Below, piece by piece: positions 43,099-52,484 of a stretch of DNA of 64,000 nt; within the stretch, counting starts at the first letter, position 1, and each line of letters begins with the position of its first letter. The stretch covers positions 124,001-188,000 of the forward strand of contig NZ_FNCW01000004.1 of assembly GCF_900099815.1 (NCBI RefSeq), given 5' to 3'. The notes below the pieces were generated by a model. It worked only from the letters and a program-made list of their open reading frames with translations. It searched no databases and was not told where the DNA came from. The position numbers and the translations under genes were made by a program. The stretch is from Psychroflexus sediminis. Its GTDB lineage: Bacteria; Bacteroidota; Bacteroidia; Flavobacteriales; Flavobacteriaceae.

Positions 43099-44247
43099 TT
43101 ATTTTTTAAATAGTTCCAGAATAGCAGATTTTATGCGTTTTCTATCCGGGTCCTCCAGGTTTGATCCTGAGGGTAAACAAAGTCCGTTTTCAAATAATTC
43201 TTCAGCGACATTTGTACCATAATAAGGCCTGTCTGCAAATACTGGCTGGAGATGCATGGGTTTCCAAAGTGGCCGGCTTTCAATATTATAAGTTTCAAGA
43301 TGCAATCGCATTTGCTCTCTATCGATACCTTGAGTCTTACTTGGATTTACCAGAATTGCCGTCAACCAATGATTGCTGAAATAATCTTCTGAAGGCTCGG
43401 TCAGCACCGTAATACCATCGATTTTCGCAAAAATTTCTTGATAAAATTGATGCATCTCTCTTCTCAGGGCTACATGTTTTTCTAGAACTAACATCTGTCC
43501 ACGTCCAATTCCAGCAGAAACATTACTCATTCTATAATTGAATCCAATTTCGGAATGTTGATAATGTGGGGCGTCATCCCTGGCTTGGGTAGAATAAAAA
43601 ACAGCTCTTTTTTTTGTTGGTTGAGACTTACAAACCAAAGCACCACCTCCCGACGTCGTTATAATTTTATTTCCATTGAAAGACAGTGCGGCAAAATCTC
43701 CGAAACTTCCGCATTTTTGAGACTTGTAAGTTGACCCGAGAGATTCGGCAGCGTCTTCAATAATGGGTATATTATATTTCGCGGCCACTGCAGCAACTTC
43801 TTCAATTAAGTAAGGCATACCGTAGAGATGCACTGGAATAATGGCTTTGGGAGTTTTACCTTTATCTAGTCTATCCAAAATTGCCGTTTCCAGAGCTTTC
43901 GGACAGATATTCCATGTTGATGGCTCACTATCTACAAAAACTGGGCTAGCGCCTTGGTACATAATTGGGTTAGCTGAACCACAAAAGGTAAAGCTTTGAC
44001 ATATTACTTCATCACCTTCAGATACTCCCAGTTGAACTAATGCTAAATGAATTGCTGCAGTACCGCTACTCAATACAGCGATATGCTTATCGTTTCCTAT
44101 ATAATTTTCAAGATCAGATTCAAAGCCATTAAGGTTAGGGCCTAAAGGAGCTATCCAGTTTTCCCTAAAAGCTTTGGCTACAAACTCCTCTTCCTGACCT
44201 CCCATATGTGGTGAGGATAACCAGATTTTTGATAATGCTGAACTCAT
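43099..44247 (-). CDS. DegT/DnrJ/EryC1/StrS aminotransferase (sugar amination)
   Basis: 382 residues. PLP Lys in LSFNGNKIITTSGGGALV (near 192), IPVHLYG, IIEDAAESLGSTYK (Asp contacting PLP) and FNYRMSN are all in place. Such enzymes aminate nucleotide-4-keto sugars, as PglE does. The neighbouring sugar transferase 9 bases upstream fits a short glycan-building unit. Confidence 0.9.
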   Translation of the reverse strand: MSSALSKIWLSSPHMGGQEEEFVAKAFRENWIAPLGPNLNGFESDLENYIGNDKHIAVLSSGTAAIHLALVQLGVSEGDEVICQSFTFCGSANPIMYQGASPVFVDSEPSTWNICPKALETAILDRLDKGKTPKAIIPVHLYGMPYLIEEVAAVAAKYNIPIIEDAAESLGSTYKSQKCGSFGDFAALSFNGNKIITTSGGGALVCKSQPTKKRAVFYSTQARDDAPHYQHSEIGFNYRMSNVSAGIGRGQMLVLEKHVALRREMHQFYQEIFAKIDGITVLTEPSEDYFSNHWLTAILVNPSKTQGIDREQMRLHLETYNIESRPLWKPMHLQPVFADRPYYGTNVAEELFENGLCLPSGSNLEDPDRKRIKSAILELFKK

Positions 44248-44256
44248 AAAAATAGA

Positions 44257-44823
44257 TTAGCGATGCAGGGGTAAAAGTATTGTTTTTAAAAGGATTTTGA
44301 AATCAAACAGAAGCGAAACGTTTCTGTAATAGTAAAGATTTAATTTGACTTTTTCAGGAAAAATAACCTCATCATTATACCTTAATTTATCTTTCTGCTG
44401 ACTTAATATATATTCTTCGTTTATAAATTTGAGAGAAGCATAGCCAGTTATACCGGGTTTAAGTTGTAGAATCTGACGCTCACCTCCTTTTAACAAATCG
44501 TAATATCCTGGAATATCCGGCCTCGGCCCTACCAGGCTCATTTCACCTTTTAAAACATTGATCAACTGTGGCAGTTCATCAATTTTTGTTTTACGTAACA
44601 ATTTAAGTAATGAATTGGACTGACCCTTTTCTTTAATAGTCTTAAATTTAAAAACAGTGAACAGGTTTCCGAATTGTCCAACCCGCTTTTGAAAAAAAAT
44701 GGGGTTTGCTTTATGCACATATAGAAGTAAAGCCCAGATTAAAATCAGAAATGGACTTAGGAGCAAAAGCCCGATAAAACTCAAAATAAAATCTAAAAAA
44801 GGCTTTATAAACTTTAAATACAT
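44257..44823 (-). CDS. Undecaprenyl-phosphate sugar phosphotransferase (PglC/WcaJ-type)
   Basis: 188 residues with one N-terminal membrane segment (about 8-32), the KRVGQFGNLFTVFKFKTI region, RKTKIDELPQLINVLKGEMSLVGPRPDIPGYY with the catalytic Asp-Glu pair and the PRP motif. Transfers a sugar-1-phosphate to undecaprenyl phosphate to begin a surface glycan. The short length matches the minimal PglC form. Confidence 0.92.
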   Translation of the reverse strand: MYLKFIKPFLDFILSFIGLLLLSPFLILIWALLLYVHKANPIFFQKRVGQFGNLFTVFKFKTIKEKGQSNSLLKLLRKTKIDELPQLINVLKGEMSLVGPRPDIPGYYDLLKGGERQILQLKPGITGYASLKFINEEYILSQQKDKLRYNDEVIFPEKVKLNLYYYRNVSLLFDFKILLKTILLPLHR

Positions 44824-44891
44824 CCGACTAAAATAAACAAAGCTTTGGGAATTTAAATGACTTTATTAAAGCGAAAACTCACTTTGACAAT

Positions 44892-45455
44892 TTATTTGAT
44901 GACCCCTCTTAAAAGAATTTCAGTAATATCATTTCTTAGCTGTTCACCATCGATACCACTGCGTTTTCTATACCAAGAGTGTAGTGTTCTCAAGGTCGAT
45001 AAGATTGAAAAAAGAACAATCTCAGTGTTTTTGGACCCAATTTCTCCAGCATTAACCCCTTGATTGATTATATCACGTAAATCCTGTTCGTAAGCATTAC
45101 GCAGTTTCAAAAATTCTTCAAAGTGAATTCCCTCCAAATGCAACCAGTCATTATTCACTATGGCGATGGCTTCCGGATTTTCCAAAGTAATAAGGATATG
45201 ATGATTAATCACCGCTTCCAGTTGGGTTTTGGTATCAGCACCCAGACTTTTAACCTGCTCCATCTCTTTGGTAAAAAAATGGGCAACATCCAAAACTATC
45301 TCAGCTAGAATTTCTTCCTTGGAACTGATATGATTGTACAAACTCGCTGCTTTAAAATCCATTGATTTAGCAAGATCGCGCATACTTACAGACCTGTAGC
45401 CTCGTTCTCTGAACAAAACTTTTGCAGCTTTAATAATTTCCTCTCGTCTTGTCAT
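44892..45455 (-). CDS. TetR/AcrR family regulator, probably PaaR-like
   Basis: 187 residues. The N-terminal helix-turn-helix TRREEIIKAAKVLFRERGYRSVSMRDLAKSMDFKAASLYNHISSKEEIL is a standard TetR domain; the C-terminal ligand domain is helical. Relatives beside paa genes sense phenylacetyl-CoA; here it lies about 2.5 kb upstream of paaE, whose promoter holds a TetR-type palindrome, so control of paa is inferred. It overlaps the GSCFA gene by 4 bases. Confidence 0.85.
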   Translation of the reverse strand: MTRREEIIKAAKVLFRERGYRSVSMRDLAKSMDFKAASLYNHISSKEEILAEIVLDVAHFFTKEMEQVKSLGADTKTQLEAVINHHILITLENPEAIAIVNNDWLHLEGIHFEEFLKLRNAYEQDLRDIINQGVNAGEIGSKNTEIVLFSILSTLRTLHSWYRKRSGIDGEQLRNDITEILLRGVIK

Positions 45456-46411
45456 AGGTTTTCAAAACTCATAAAAGGATATTTTTTCACCAATTCCTCT
45501 TTTAATTTAGACTGATACGCTTTTAGTTTATCAAAAGCATCTCCGTGAGTCTGGGTCTGTCGGTGAGCTAAAGTCTTTTGAAGTTTTTCAACCTTTAGCA
45601 TATCCTCAAAAACTGATTCGGAGATAAAAGTCGATTTAAACTTATGCCAAATCATATCCACAGCTAAGGCATTGGGATGAATCAAATCTCGATCATAAAA
45701 TCGGTAATCCCGGAATTCATCTATCATCAATTCATAAGATGGAAAATAATCATATGAGGTTGAATTTTCTTCTAAAACCTCATGTAAAGCCGCTATTAGA
45801 TGCGCTTTACTTCTTTGATTCTCCTGGATTCCATCTTTGATATGCCTCACAGGTGAAATTGTAAAAACCAGTTTTATATGTGGTTTCAGCTTTTCAAAAC
45901 TACTAGTAAGATGATTTAAAATGCTCTTCAAGTCATCTATTGACGTCAATTGTTTTGTAAAATCATCCTGGGGCCGCTTATGACAATTGGCGACTCCTTG
46001 CCCGGTGGATTTATTTCTGTAGATAAATGAAGTGCCCAGCGTTATAATAATATGAGAGGCTTCCCGACATGCCATATTGAGTTCTTTTTTTGCTGAATTT
46101 AAGGCAGCTAAAATTTCTGCCTTCGAATTTCTGCTTAATCTCGAATGAGAGAAAAAAGAATGCCATTGATCATTGTGCAGAAAAATATCGTCTGCAGTAA
46201 ATTCTTCATCCTTAGCGGCCTTTTCAACCACATTTAAAATAGCTTCCGGATGAAATAAAATACCAAAAGGGTTACTCGTCACCTCAAATTTGAAGTAATC
46301 TAATTTCGAACTGATGTGCTCCGCAAAACAGGATCCCAGACACAAGACCTTAGAATCATAATCTATGGGATAAGATGTTTTTTTAAGAGCTACCTCAGTT
46401 GATAATTTCAT
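45452..46411 (-). CDS. GSCFA domain protein
   Basis: 319 residues from ATG 46411 (MKLSTEVALKKTSYPIDYDS). The name-giving motif LCLGSCFAEHISSKLDY is near residue 30, followed by SNPFGILFHPEAI and LGTSFIYRNK; the late FYDRDLIHPNALAVDMIWHKF carries an Asp-His pair. The fold resembles SGNH hydrolases; the substrate is unknown. An upstream extension inside alaS is open but not plausible. One base after the alaS stop. Confidence 0.88.
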   Translation of the reverse strand: MKLSTEVALKKTSYPIDYDSKVLCLGSCFAEHISSKLDYFKFEVTSNPFGILFHPEAILNVVEKAAKDEEFTADDIFLHNDQWHSFFSHSRLSRNSKAEILAALNSAKKELNMACREASHIIITLGTSFIYRNKSTGQGVANCHKRPQDDFTKQLTSIDDLKSILNHLTSSFEKLKPHIKLVFTISPVRHIKDGIQENQRSKAHLIAALHEVLEENSTSYDYFPSYELMIDEFRDYRFYDRDLIHPNALAVDMIWHKFKSTFISESVFEDMLKVEKLQKTLAHRQTQTHGDAFDKLKAYQSKLKEELVKKYPFMSFENL

Positions 46412-46412
46412 G

Positions 46413-49043
46413 CTAGCCTTCGGTTGATTTTTGCTCCACGATGGATTTTGCTTCTTCAAGAGCTTTTGGTATTCCGTCAGGATTTTTACCTCCAGCTGTA
46501 GCAAAAAAGGCCTGTCCTCCTCCACCCCCCTGGATGTGTTGACCTAAAGATTTAATGATTTTACCAGCATTCCACCCTTCAGTTTCCACCAATGATTTAG
46601 AAATATAGCAAGCCAACAGAGCTTTCCCCTGGGCTTCAGAACCCAGAACGATGAAGACATTATCCTGCTCACCTCCAATTTGAAAAGCCAAATCTTTCAT
46701 AGCCCCGGCGTCAAGATCGACTCTTTGAGAGACAAAGTTTATCCCTCCTATTTCTTTAAATTCAGACTGTAATTCAGTTTTAATTTGCTTTAGCTTCAGT
46801 TGATTCAGTTGTTCAACTTCCCGTTTCAGATTTAGATTTTCTTCCTGAAGAGATTCTACAGACTTTAGAACATTCTGCGGCTGATTCAGAACAGACTTTA
46901 CCGAATCCAAAATTTGAGATTCTTTGGTTAAAAATACTTTAGCAGCTTCAGACGTGATGGCTTCTATGCGTCTTATTCCAGAAGCTACTGAAGATTCATT
47001 TTTGATAATGAAATGCCAGAGGTTTGACGTATTATTCACGTGAGTTCCACCGCATAACTCCATAGAATTACCAAATTTCACCAGCCTTACCTTATCGCCG
47101 TATTTTTCCCCGAAAAGAGCAATTGCTCCTTTTTCGATAGCTGCATCATAAGCGATTTGACGTTCTTCTTCAAAAGATAAACTCTCTTCAATCCTGGAAT
47201 TGACAAAATTTTCTACAGCCTCCACTTCTTCCTCGGTCAGTTTTGAGAAATGAGAAAAATCAAATCTTAAATAATCTGGCTGGACCATAGAGCCCTTTTG
47301 TTCAACATGCGTCCCCAAAACCTGTCGTAAAGCCTGATGTAACAGGTGTGTTGCTGTATGATTGGCCGCTGTTTTTCGTCTGAGATTAACGTCTACTTTG
47401 GCTGTGAATTCTTCGTCAGGAGCTTTTGGTAAAGTCTTAGAAATATGAATGATTTGGTTATTCTCTTTCTTGGTATCAAGAATATACACTTTATTTCCAT
47501 CACTAAACTCCAAAACTCCCTTATCACCAACCTGACCTCCGCCTTCGGGATAAAATGGTGTTTTGTTCAATACCAGTTGGTATTGAACACCCTCTTTTTT
47601 GGAAGTAACTTGCCTATATTTTATAAGATGAGTATGAGCCTGAGTTTGATCGTAACCAACAAACTCTCCTGTTTCCTTAAGATTTACTTCCGTCCAATCG
47701 CCAGAGCTGGTTTGCGCAGCATCTTTGGACCTTCTTTTCTGCTTGTCCAATTCTTTATGAAAAGCTTCAAAATCTAAATCGTATCCTTTTTCACTCAGTA
47801 TGAGATTGGTCAAATCAATGGGAAATCCAAAGGTGTCGTAAAGTTCAAAAGCCTTTTGACCGCTTATGGTTTTGGATGAAGCGTCCTGCATCAGATTATC
47901 TAACAGACCAAGACCTTGTTCTAAGGTCCTCAAGAAGGATTTCTCTTCTTCACGAATTACATTTTTACAGAGTTCTGCTTGGGTTAAAATTTCAGGAAAA
48001 GCTTCTCCCATCTGCTTTGCCAACACATTAACAAGTTGATATATAAAAGCTGTTTTAACATCCAAGAAGGTGAATCCGTAACGGATTGCTCTCCTTAAAA
48101 TTCTTCGAATCACATAGCCTGCTCCGGTGCTACTTGGCAACTGTCCGTCGGCGATAGCAAAAGCAACAGCTCTCACGTGATCTGCAATCACTCTTATAGC
48201 GATATCCGTTTCTTCGGTAGTGCCATAGGTTTTGCCAGTGATGTTTTCTATTTCTTGAATAAGTGGCGTAAACACATCGGTATCATAATTGGAAGTTTTG
48301 TCCTGCATCACCATGCATAAACGCTCAAAGCCCATTCCCGTGTCAACATGCTTGGAAGGAAGCGTTTCCAGGCTTCCGTTTGCTCTGCGGTTATATTGTA
48401 TAAAAACGAGGTTCCAGATTTCCACGACTTGAGGGTGATCTTGGTTTACTAAATCCTTACCAGGTGTTTTAGCTTTTTCTTCATCCGTTCGTATATCCAC
48501 GTGAATCTCTGAAGCCGGCCCGCAAGGACCCTGATCACCCATTTCCCAGAAATTGTCTTTTTTGTTTCCTAATAAAATCCTGTCTTCTTTGACCAGTTTC
48601 TTCCAGAACTCATAGGCTTCGGTGTCTTTTTGCAAAGCATCAGCCTCGTCACCTTCAAAAATGGTAACGTATAAATTATCCGTATTGATTTTTAAAACTT
48701 CGGTTAAAAATTCCCAGGCCCATTCTATAGCTTCTTTCTTAAAGTAATCGCCAAAACTCCAGTTCCCCAACATTTCAAACATGGTATGGTGGTAGGTGTC
48801 TTTACCCACTTCCTCAAGGTCATTGTGTTTTCCGCTTACTCTTAAGCATTTTTGAGAGTTGGTGACACGAGTATATTTAGGTTCAGAATTACCCAGGAAA
48901 TAGGATTTGAACTGATTCATCCCCGCATTGGTAAACATTAAAGTAGGATCGTCCTTGAGTACAATGGGTGCTGAATCTACTTTGGCGTGAGATTTGCTTT
49001 CAAAAAATTCTAAAAATTGACGTCGAAGAAGTTTAGAGTTCAT
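46413..49043 (-). CDS. alaS: Alanyl-tRNA synthetase
   Basis: 876 residues, full length. The class II catalytic core ([52 protein letters not shown]), the editing domain with [16 protein letters not shown] and CGGTHVNNT zinc ligands, and the C-terminal domain with a final Gly-rich [16 protein letters not shown] are all present. Divergent from the M23 gene. Confidence 0.97.
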   Translation of the reverse strand: MNSKLLRRQFLEFFESKSHAKVDSAPIVLKDDPTLMFTNAGMNQFKSYFLGNSEPKYTRVTNSQKCLRVSGKHNDLEEVGKDTYHHTMFEMLGNWSFGDYFKKEAIEWAWEFLTEVLKINTDNLYVTIFEGDEADALQKDTEAYEFWKKLVKEDRILLGNKKDNFWEMGDQGPCGPASEIHVDIRTDEEKAKTPGKDLVNQDHPQVVEIWNLVFIQYNRRANGSLETLPSKHVDTGMGFERLCMVMQDKTSNYDTDVFTPLIQEIENITGKTYGTTEETDIAIRVIADHVRAVAFAIADGQLPSSTGAGYVIRRILRRAIRYGFTFLDVKTAFIYQLVNVLAKQMGEAFPEILTQAELCKNVIREEEKSFLRTLEQGLGLLDNLMQDASSKTISGQKAFELYDTFGFPIDLTNLILSEKGYDLDFEAFHKELDKQKRRSKDAAQTSSGDWTEVNLKETGEFVGYDQTQAHTHLIKYRQVTSKKEGVQYQLVLNKTPFYPEGGGQVGDKGVLEFSDGNKVYILDTKKENNQIIHISKTLPKAPDEEFTAKVDVNLRRKTAANHTATHLLHQALRQVLGTHVEQKGSMVQPDYLRFDFSHFSKLTEEEVEAVENFVNSRIEESLSFEEERQIAYDAAIEKGAIALFGEKYGDKVRLVKFGNSMELCGGTHVNNTSNLWHFIIKNESSVASGIRRIEAITSEAAKVFLTKESQILDSVKSVLNQPQNVLKSVESLQEENLNLKREVEQLNQLKLKQIKTELQSEFKEIGGINFVSQRVDLDAGAMKDLAFQIGGEQDNVFIVLGSEAQGKALLACYISKSLVETEGWNAGKIIKSLGQHIQGGGGGQAFFATAGGKNPDGIPKALEEAKSIVEQKSTEG

Positions 49044-49075
49044 AAAGTCTGTTCTGAATTTATTTTAAGGTGTTT

Positions 49076-49106
49076 CAAATTTAAGCTATATTTGTTAGTT
49101 CCAAAA
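49076..49106 (-). promoter_or_regulatory. Promoter of alaS
   Basis: On the minus strand, TTTTG (49102-49106) and TAAATTTG (49076-49083) are 18 bases apart, a strong consensus match 33 bases before the alaS ATG. It overlaps the divergent -7 element of the peptidase gene. Confidence 0.65.
49087..49094 (+). promoter_or_regulatory. Putative -7 element (TATATTTG) for the M23 gene
   Basis: Matches the consensus, 60 bases before the ATG at 49154, and lies between the two elements of the alaS promoter on the other strand, so the two may compete. Confidence 0.45.
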
Positions 49107-49153
49107 TAGTAGTTTGAAACCCTTTCGGCGCAAAAATACTATAAAATTAAAGA

Positions 49154-50128
49154 ATGAGTAAAGTAAAATATTACTACGACAGCGAAACTTTATCCTATCG
49201 GAAAATCGAACCGAAAAAAGGAAAAAGCTTTGCTTTATTCACCTTATTTATATTGGGTATTATTGCTATGAGTTTTGTCTTAGCGCTTATTTACCTTAAT
49301 ATTCCGAATTTAGAAACTCCAAAAGAAAGAGCTTATAAAAGAGAGATTGAAAACATGAGATTTCAATATGAGCTTTTGAATAAAAGAATGGGAAATGTGG
49401 TGGATGTTTTAGAGAATGTGGAGGATCGTGACAATAATATTTACAGGGTTTATTTTGAAGCAAATCCTATATCTGAAGAACAGCGCAAATCTGGATTTGG
49501 AGGGATTAACCGATACAAAAACCTGGAAGGTTACGAAAATTCTGAAATTATTGCGGAAACTACCAAAAATCTGGATCAATTATCCAAACGACTGGTTATC
49601 CAGTCTAAATCATTGGATGAGATCGCAGAATTAGCAAAAAACAAAGAAGCGCTATTAGCTTCTATTCCAGCTATTCAGCCTGTAAAAAACGATGACTTAA
49701 AGAAAATGGCTTCAGGCTTTGGAATACGCATGCATCCCATTTTAAAATACAGAAAGATGCACAACGGAATGGATTTTTCTGCTACTACAAATACAGAAGT
49801 CTTTGCCACGGGAAATGCTGTGGTAAAAAAAGCACGTCGAACCAGCGGTTTTGGAAATTTGATTGTCCTTGACCATGGTTTTGGATATGAAACCTATTAT
49901 GCCCACTTGAATGAATTTAAGGTCAAACCCGGGCAAAAGGTAAAACGCGGAGAAATTATTGGCTATGTAGGAAATACCGGTCTTTCCACAGCTCCACATT
50001 TACATTATGAAGTCCATAAAAACGGAAGAGTGGTGAATCCTATAAATTTCTATCATGGCGATCTGACAGCAGAAGAATATGACATCATGTTAAACCAATC
50101 TGCCCTTGAAAACCAATCTCTAGACTGA
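49154..50128 (+). CDS. M23 family metallopeptidase
   Basis: 324 residues: one membrane helix (about 25-48), a periplasmic coiled coil (60-175), then the LytM domain with SGFGIRMHPILKYRKMHNGMDF, NLIVLDHGFGYETYYAHL and GLSTAPHLHYEV (Zn ligands H, D and HxH). Probably a cell-wall hydrolase acting on peptide cross-links. It ends one base into the MerR start (ATGA overlap). Confidence 0.92.
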   Translation: MSKVKYYYDSETLSYRKIEPKKGKSFALFTLFILGIIAMSFVLALIYLNIPNLETPKERAYKREIENMRFQYELLNKRMGNVVDVLENVEDRDNNIYRVYFEANPISEEQRKSGFGGINRYKNLEGYENSEIIAETTKNLDQLSKRLVIQSKSLDEIAELAKNKEALLASIPAIQPVKNDDLKKMASGFGIRMHPILKYRKMHNGMDFSATTNTEVFATGNAVVKKARRTSGFGNLIVLDHGFGYETYYAHLNEFKVKPGQKVKRGEIIGYVGNTGLSTAPHLHYEVHKNGRVVNPINFYHGDLTAEEYDIMLNQSALENQSLD

Positions 50129-50457
50129 TGAAACAACAGCTTGGAGAAAAACTTTACTATTCCATCGGAGAAGTCGCCAAAGTTTTTGATGTAAATGCTT
50201 CTCTTATTCGATTTTGGGAAAAAGAATTTGATGAAATCCAGCCCAAAAAAAACACAAAAGGAAATAGAAAGTTCACCCAGGATGACTTAAAAACCATAGA
50301 TTTTATCTACCATTTGGTAAAAGAACGTGGATTTACTTTAGAGGGTGCAAAAACGCATTTACGCGAAGACAAAAAAGAAACGCTTTCAAAATTTGAACTG
50401 ATAAGCAAATTGAAAGCTATTAAATCTGAACTTATCGCAATCAAAAATCAACTTTAA
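50128..50457 (+). CDS. MerR family transcriptional regulator
   Basis: 109 residues with a winged helix at the N-terminus (YYSIGEVAKVFDVNASLIRFWEKEFDEIQPKK, then FTQDDLKTIDFIYHLVKERGFTLEGAK) and a short C-terminal coil. No Cys metal site is present, so it is not a metal sensor. Coupled to the M23 gene by a one-base overlap. Confidence 0.87.
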   Translation: MKQQLGEKLYYSIGEVAKVFDVNASLIRFWEKEFDEIQPKKNTKGNRKFTQDDLKTIDFIYHLVKERGFTLEGAKTHLREDKKETLSKFELISKLKAIKSELIAIKNQL

Positions 50458-50472
50458 TAAAATCAAAAGAGT

Positions 50473-51072
50473 ATGAAAAAGTGGTTAATTCCCCTTGTAA
50501 TAATCCTTGTCGTAGGGTTTGGCTTCTATAGCTGGACTAAAGGATTTAATAATACCGCAGTAACTTTAAGAGAAGAAGCTAAAACTGCCTGGAGCAATGT
50601 TGAAAGTGCTTACCAGCGCAGAAACGACCTTATTGGAAATTTGGTAAAAACAGTACAGGGTGCTGCAGATTTTGAGAGAAATACATTGACAGAAGTTATC
50701 GAAGCAAGAGCCAAAGCCACTTCAGTAAACATCAATGCCGATAACCTTACTGAAGAAAACATAAAGCAATATGAACAAGCACAAGGTGGCTTAAACTCTG
50801 CTTTATCCAGATTGCTGGTGAGCGTAGAACGTTATCCCGACTTAAAATCCAATCAAAATTTCATGAATCTCCAGACCCAACTTGAAGGTACCGAGAATAG
50901 AATCAATGTCGAAAGAAATCGCTACAATTCTGCTGTTGGAGAATACAATACACATATAAAAGTATTTCCAAACTCCATTTTTGCAGGTTGGTTTGGCTTT
51001 GAGGAAATGTCCAGATATTCTGCCGATGAAGGTTCTGAAGATGCAAAGGAAGTAGAATTTGACTTTAATTAA
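50473..51072 (+). CDS. LemA family protein
   Basis: 199 residues, one N-terminal membrane helix (4-22), then a four-helix body with AWSNVESAYQRRNDLIGNLVKTV and NRYNSAVGEYNTHIKVFPNSIFAGWFGF, the LemA signature. First of three linked genes; LemA is very often beside TPM-domain genes as here. Confidence 0.93.
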   Translation: MKKWLIPLVIILVVGFGFYSWTKGFNNTAVTLREEAKTAWSNVESAYQRRNDLIGNLVKTVQGAADFERNTLTEVIEARAKATSVNINADNLTEENIKQYEQAQGGLNSALSRLLVSVERYPDLKSNQNFMNLQTQLEGTENRINVERNRYNSAVGEYNTHIKVFPNSIFAGWFGFEEMSRYSADEGSEDAKEVEFDFN

Positions 51073-51084
51073 ACCCATTTTGTT

Positions 51085-51519
51085 ATGAAAGTATCCGAAT
51101 TTATAAACCCAGCAGAAGAGCATGATATCGTTGAAGCCATTAAAGAAGCAGAACTCAATACTTCCGGAGAAATTCGAGTACATATAGAACACAAATGTCC
51201 TAAGGATAGATTTGAAAGGGCTTTGGAAATTTTCGAAAAGCTGGAAATGCATAAAACGGAACTTTCCAATGGCGTTTTGATTTACGTCGCGATAGATGAT
51301 CATCAGTTGGTGATCTTAGGAGATAAAGGGATAAATGAGGTCGTACCCAAAGGTTTTTGGGAAAGTACCAGAGATGAAATCTTAAGCCAGTTTAAGCATC
51401 AGCATTTTAAAAGAGGTCTTGTCAATGGCATACTGGAAGCAGGCAAGCAGCTCAAGCAGCACTTCCCCTATCAATCTGATGATACCAACGAATTGGATAA
51501 CGAAATTTCTAAAGGATAA
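51085..51519 (+). CDS. TPM domain protein, soluble
   Basis: 144 residues with one TPM domain (SGEIRVHIEHKC, GVLIYVAIDDHQLVILGDKGINEVV) and no signal peptide or membrane segment. It stands 12 bases after lemA and 3 bases before the exported TPM gene, so the three form an operon. Role unknown, probably in envelope quality control. Confidence 0.88.
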   Translation: MKVSEFINPAEEHDIVEAIKEAELNTSGEIRVHIEHKCPKDRFERALEIFEKLEMHKTELSNGVLIYVAIDDHQLVILGDKGINEVVPKGFWESTRDEILSQFKHQHFKRGLVNGILEAGKQLKQHFPYQSDDTNELDNEISKG

Positions 51520-51522
51520 TTT

Positions 51523-52341
51523 ATGAAGTCATTACAAGGATTAGTTTTACTCAGCATACTCACGCTATTAGGTTTCAGTTTTACTGGATTTTCACAGATT
51601 GAAATTCCGGAAAAGCCATCCAAAGAAATGGCGGTTTATGATGCTGCTGATCTACTTGAGGAAGCAGAAGAACAAAAGCTTAGACAAAAGCTGGAAACCT
51701 ATGCCGATACAACTTCTACTCAAATCGTGGTAGCTACCATCAATTCCCTTAACGGTGAATATATTGGCACTTACGCTGCAGAGTGGGGACAAAAATGGGG
51801 AATAGGTCAGCAAAAGGAAGACAATGGGTTACTTATTCTAATAGCAAAGAAAGAAGCTAAGATTTGGTTTTCAACAGGCTATGGCTTAGAACCTTATCTG
51901 ACGGATGCCACCAGTAAAACCATCATTGAAAACATCATTCTTCCAGAATTTAGAAAAGCCAATTATTATGAAGGAGTAGACCAGGGCACTTCTGCTGTGT
52001 TTGATGTATTTGCTGGAAAATTCGATGCGTCTCAATTGAAAAAATCCAATAATAGCAAAGATGTGGGCTGGGGTTTTGCCATTTTCCCTTTACTCATTTT
52101 TATAGTTATCATCATTTTTATTTTAAGAAGAAATAAAGGTGGTGGTTCTGGAAAAGGCAATAATAATCGTCGTGGAGGTCCAGACTTTCTCGATTTCCTT
52201 ATTCTGGGAAGTATGGGAAGAAGTATGGGAGGCGGTAGTTTTGGCGGCGGATCTTCTGGTGGCTTTGGCGGCGGTGGCGGCTTTAGTGGAGGCTTCGGCG
52301 GAGGTGGCTTTGGCGGAGGCGGTGCTGGCGGAAGCTGGTAA
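51523..52341 (+). CDS. TPM domain membrane protein with Gly-rich tail (YgcG-like)
   Basis: 272 residues: signal peptide (cleaved after about 25, FTGFSQ), a TPM domain (YDAADLLEEAEEQKLRQKLE ... IWFSTGYGLEPYLTDA), a membrane helix near 185-203, and a Gly/Ser-rich end with repeated GGGFGG units that closes GGAGGSW. This order is typical of YgcG/Psb32-type proteins. Confidence 0.92.
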   Translation: MKSLQGLVLLSILTLLGFSFTGFSQIEIPEKPSKEMAVYDAADLLEEAEEQKLRQKLETYADTTSTQIVVATINSLNGEYIGTYAAEWGQKWGIGQQKEDNGLLILIAKKEAKIWFSTGYGLEPYLTDATSKTIIENIILPEFRKANYYEGVDQGTSAVFDVFAGKFDASQLKKSNNSKDVGWGFAIFPLLIFIVIIIFILRRNKGGGSGKGNNNRRGGPDFLDFLILGSMGRSMGGGSFGGGSSGGFGGGGGFSGGFGGGGFGGGGAGGSW

Positions 52342-52484
52342 TAAAAGCTACCGCGCCTAAAAGGGTCTTAAAGAGTCTCTTCTTTTTACCTGTAAAAAAT
52401 CATTCTCCTGAAGAATACAGGGTTTCTAGGATTACATCATGATGGTTTTTTCATAACCCAACAGTGATTTACACCGAACTGGTC

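Noticed and set aside
44257-44823. Sugar transferase and DegT genes as part of a large surface-glycan island
   Set aside because: Only two glycan genes are present; the GT2 gene at the window start is more than 40 kb away and the neighbours are housekeeping or paa genes.
46412-46525. N-terminal extension of the GSCFA protein into alaS
   Set aside because: It overlaps the conserved alaS C-terminus in another frame; the ATG at 46411 gives the normal family start.
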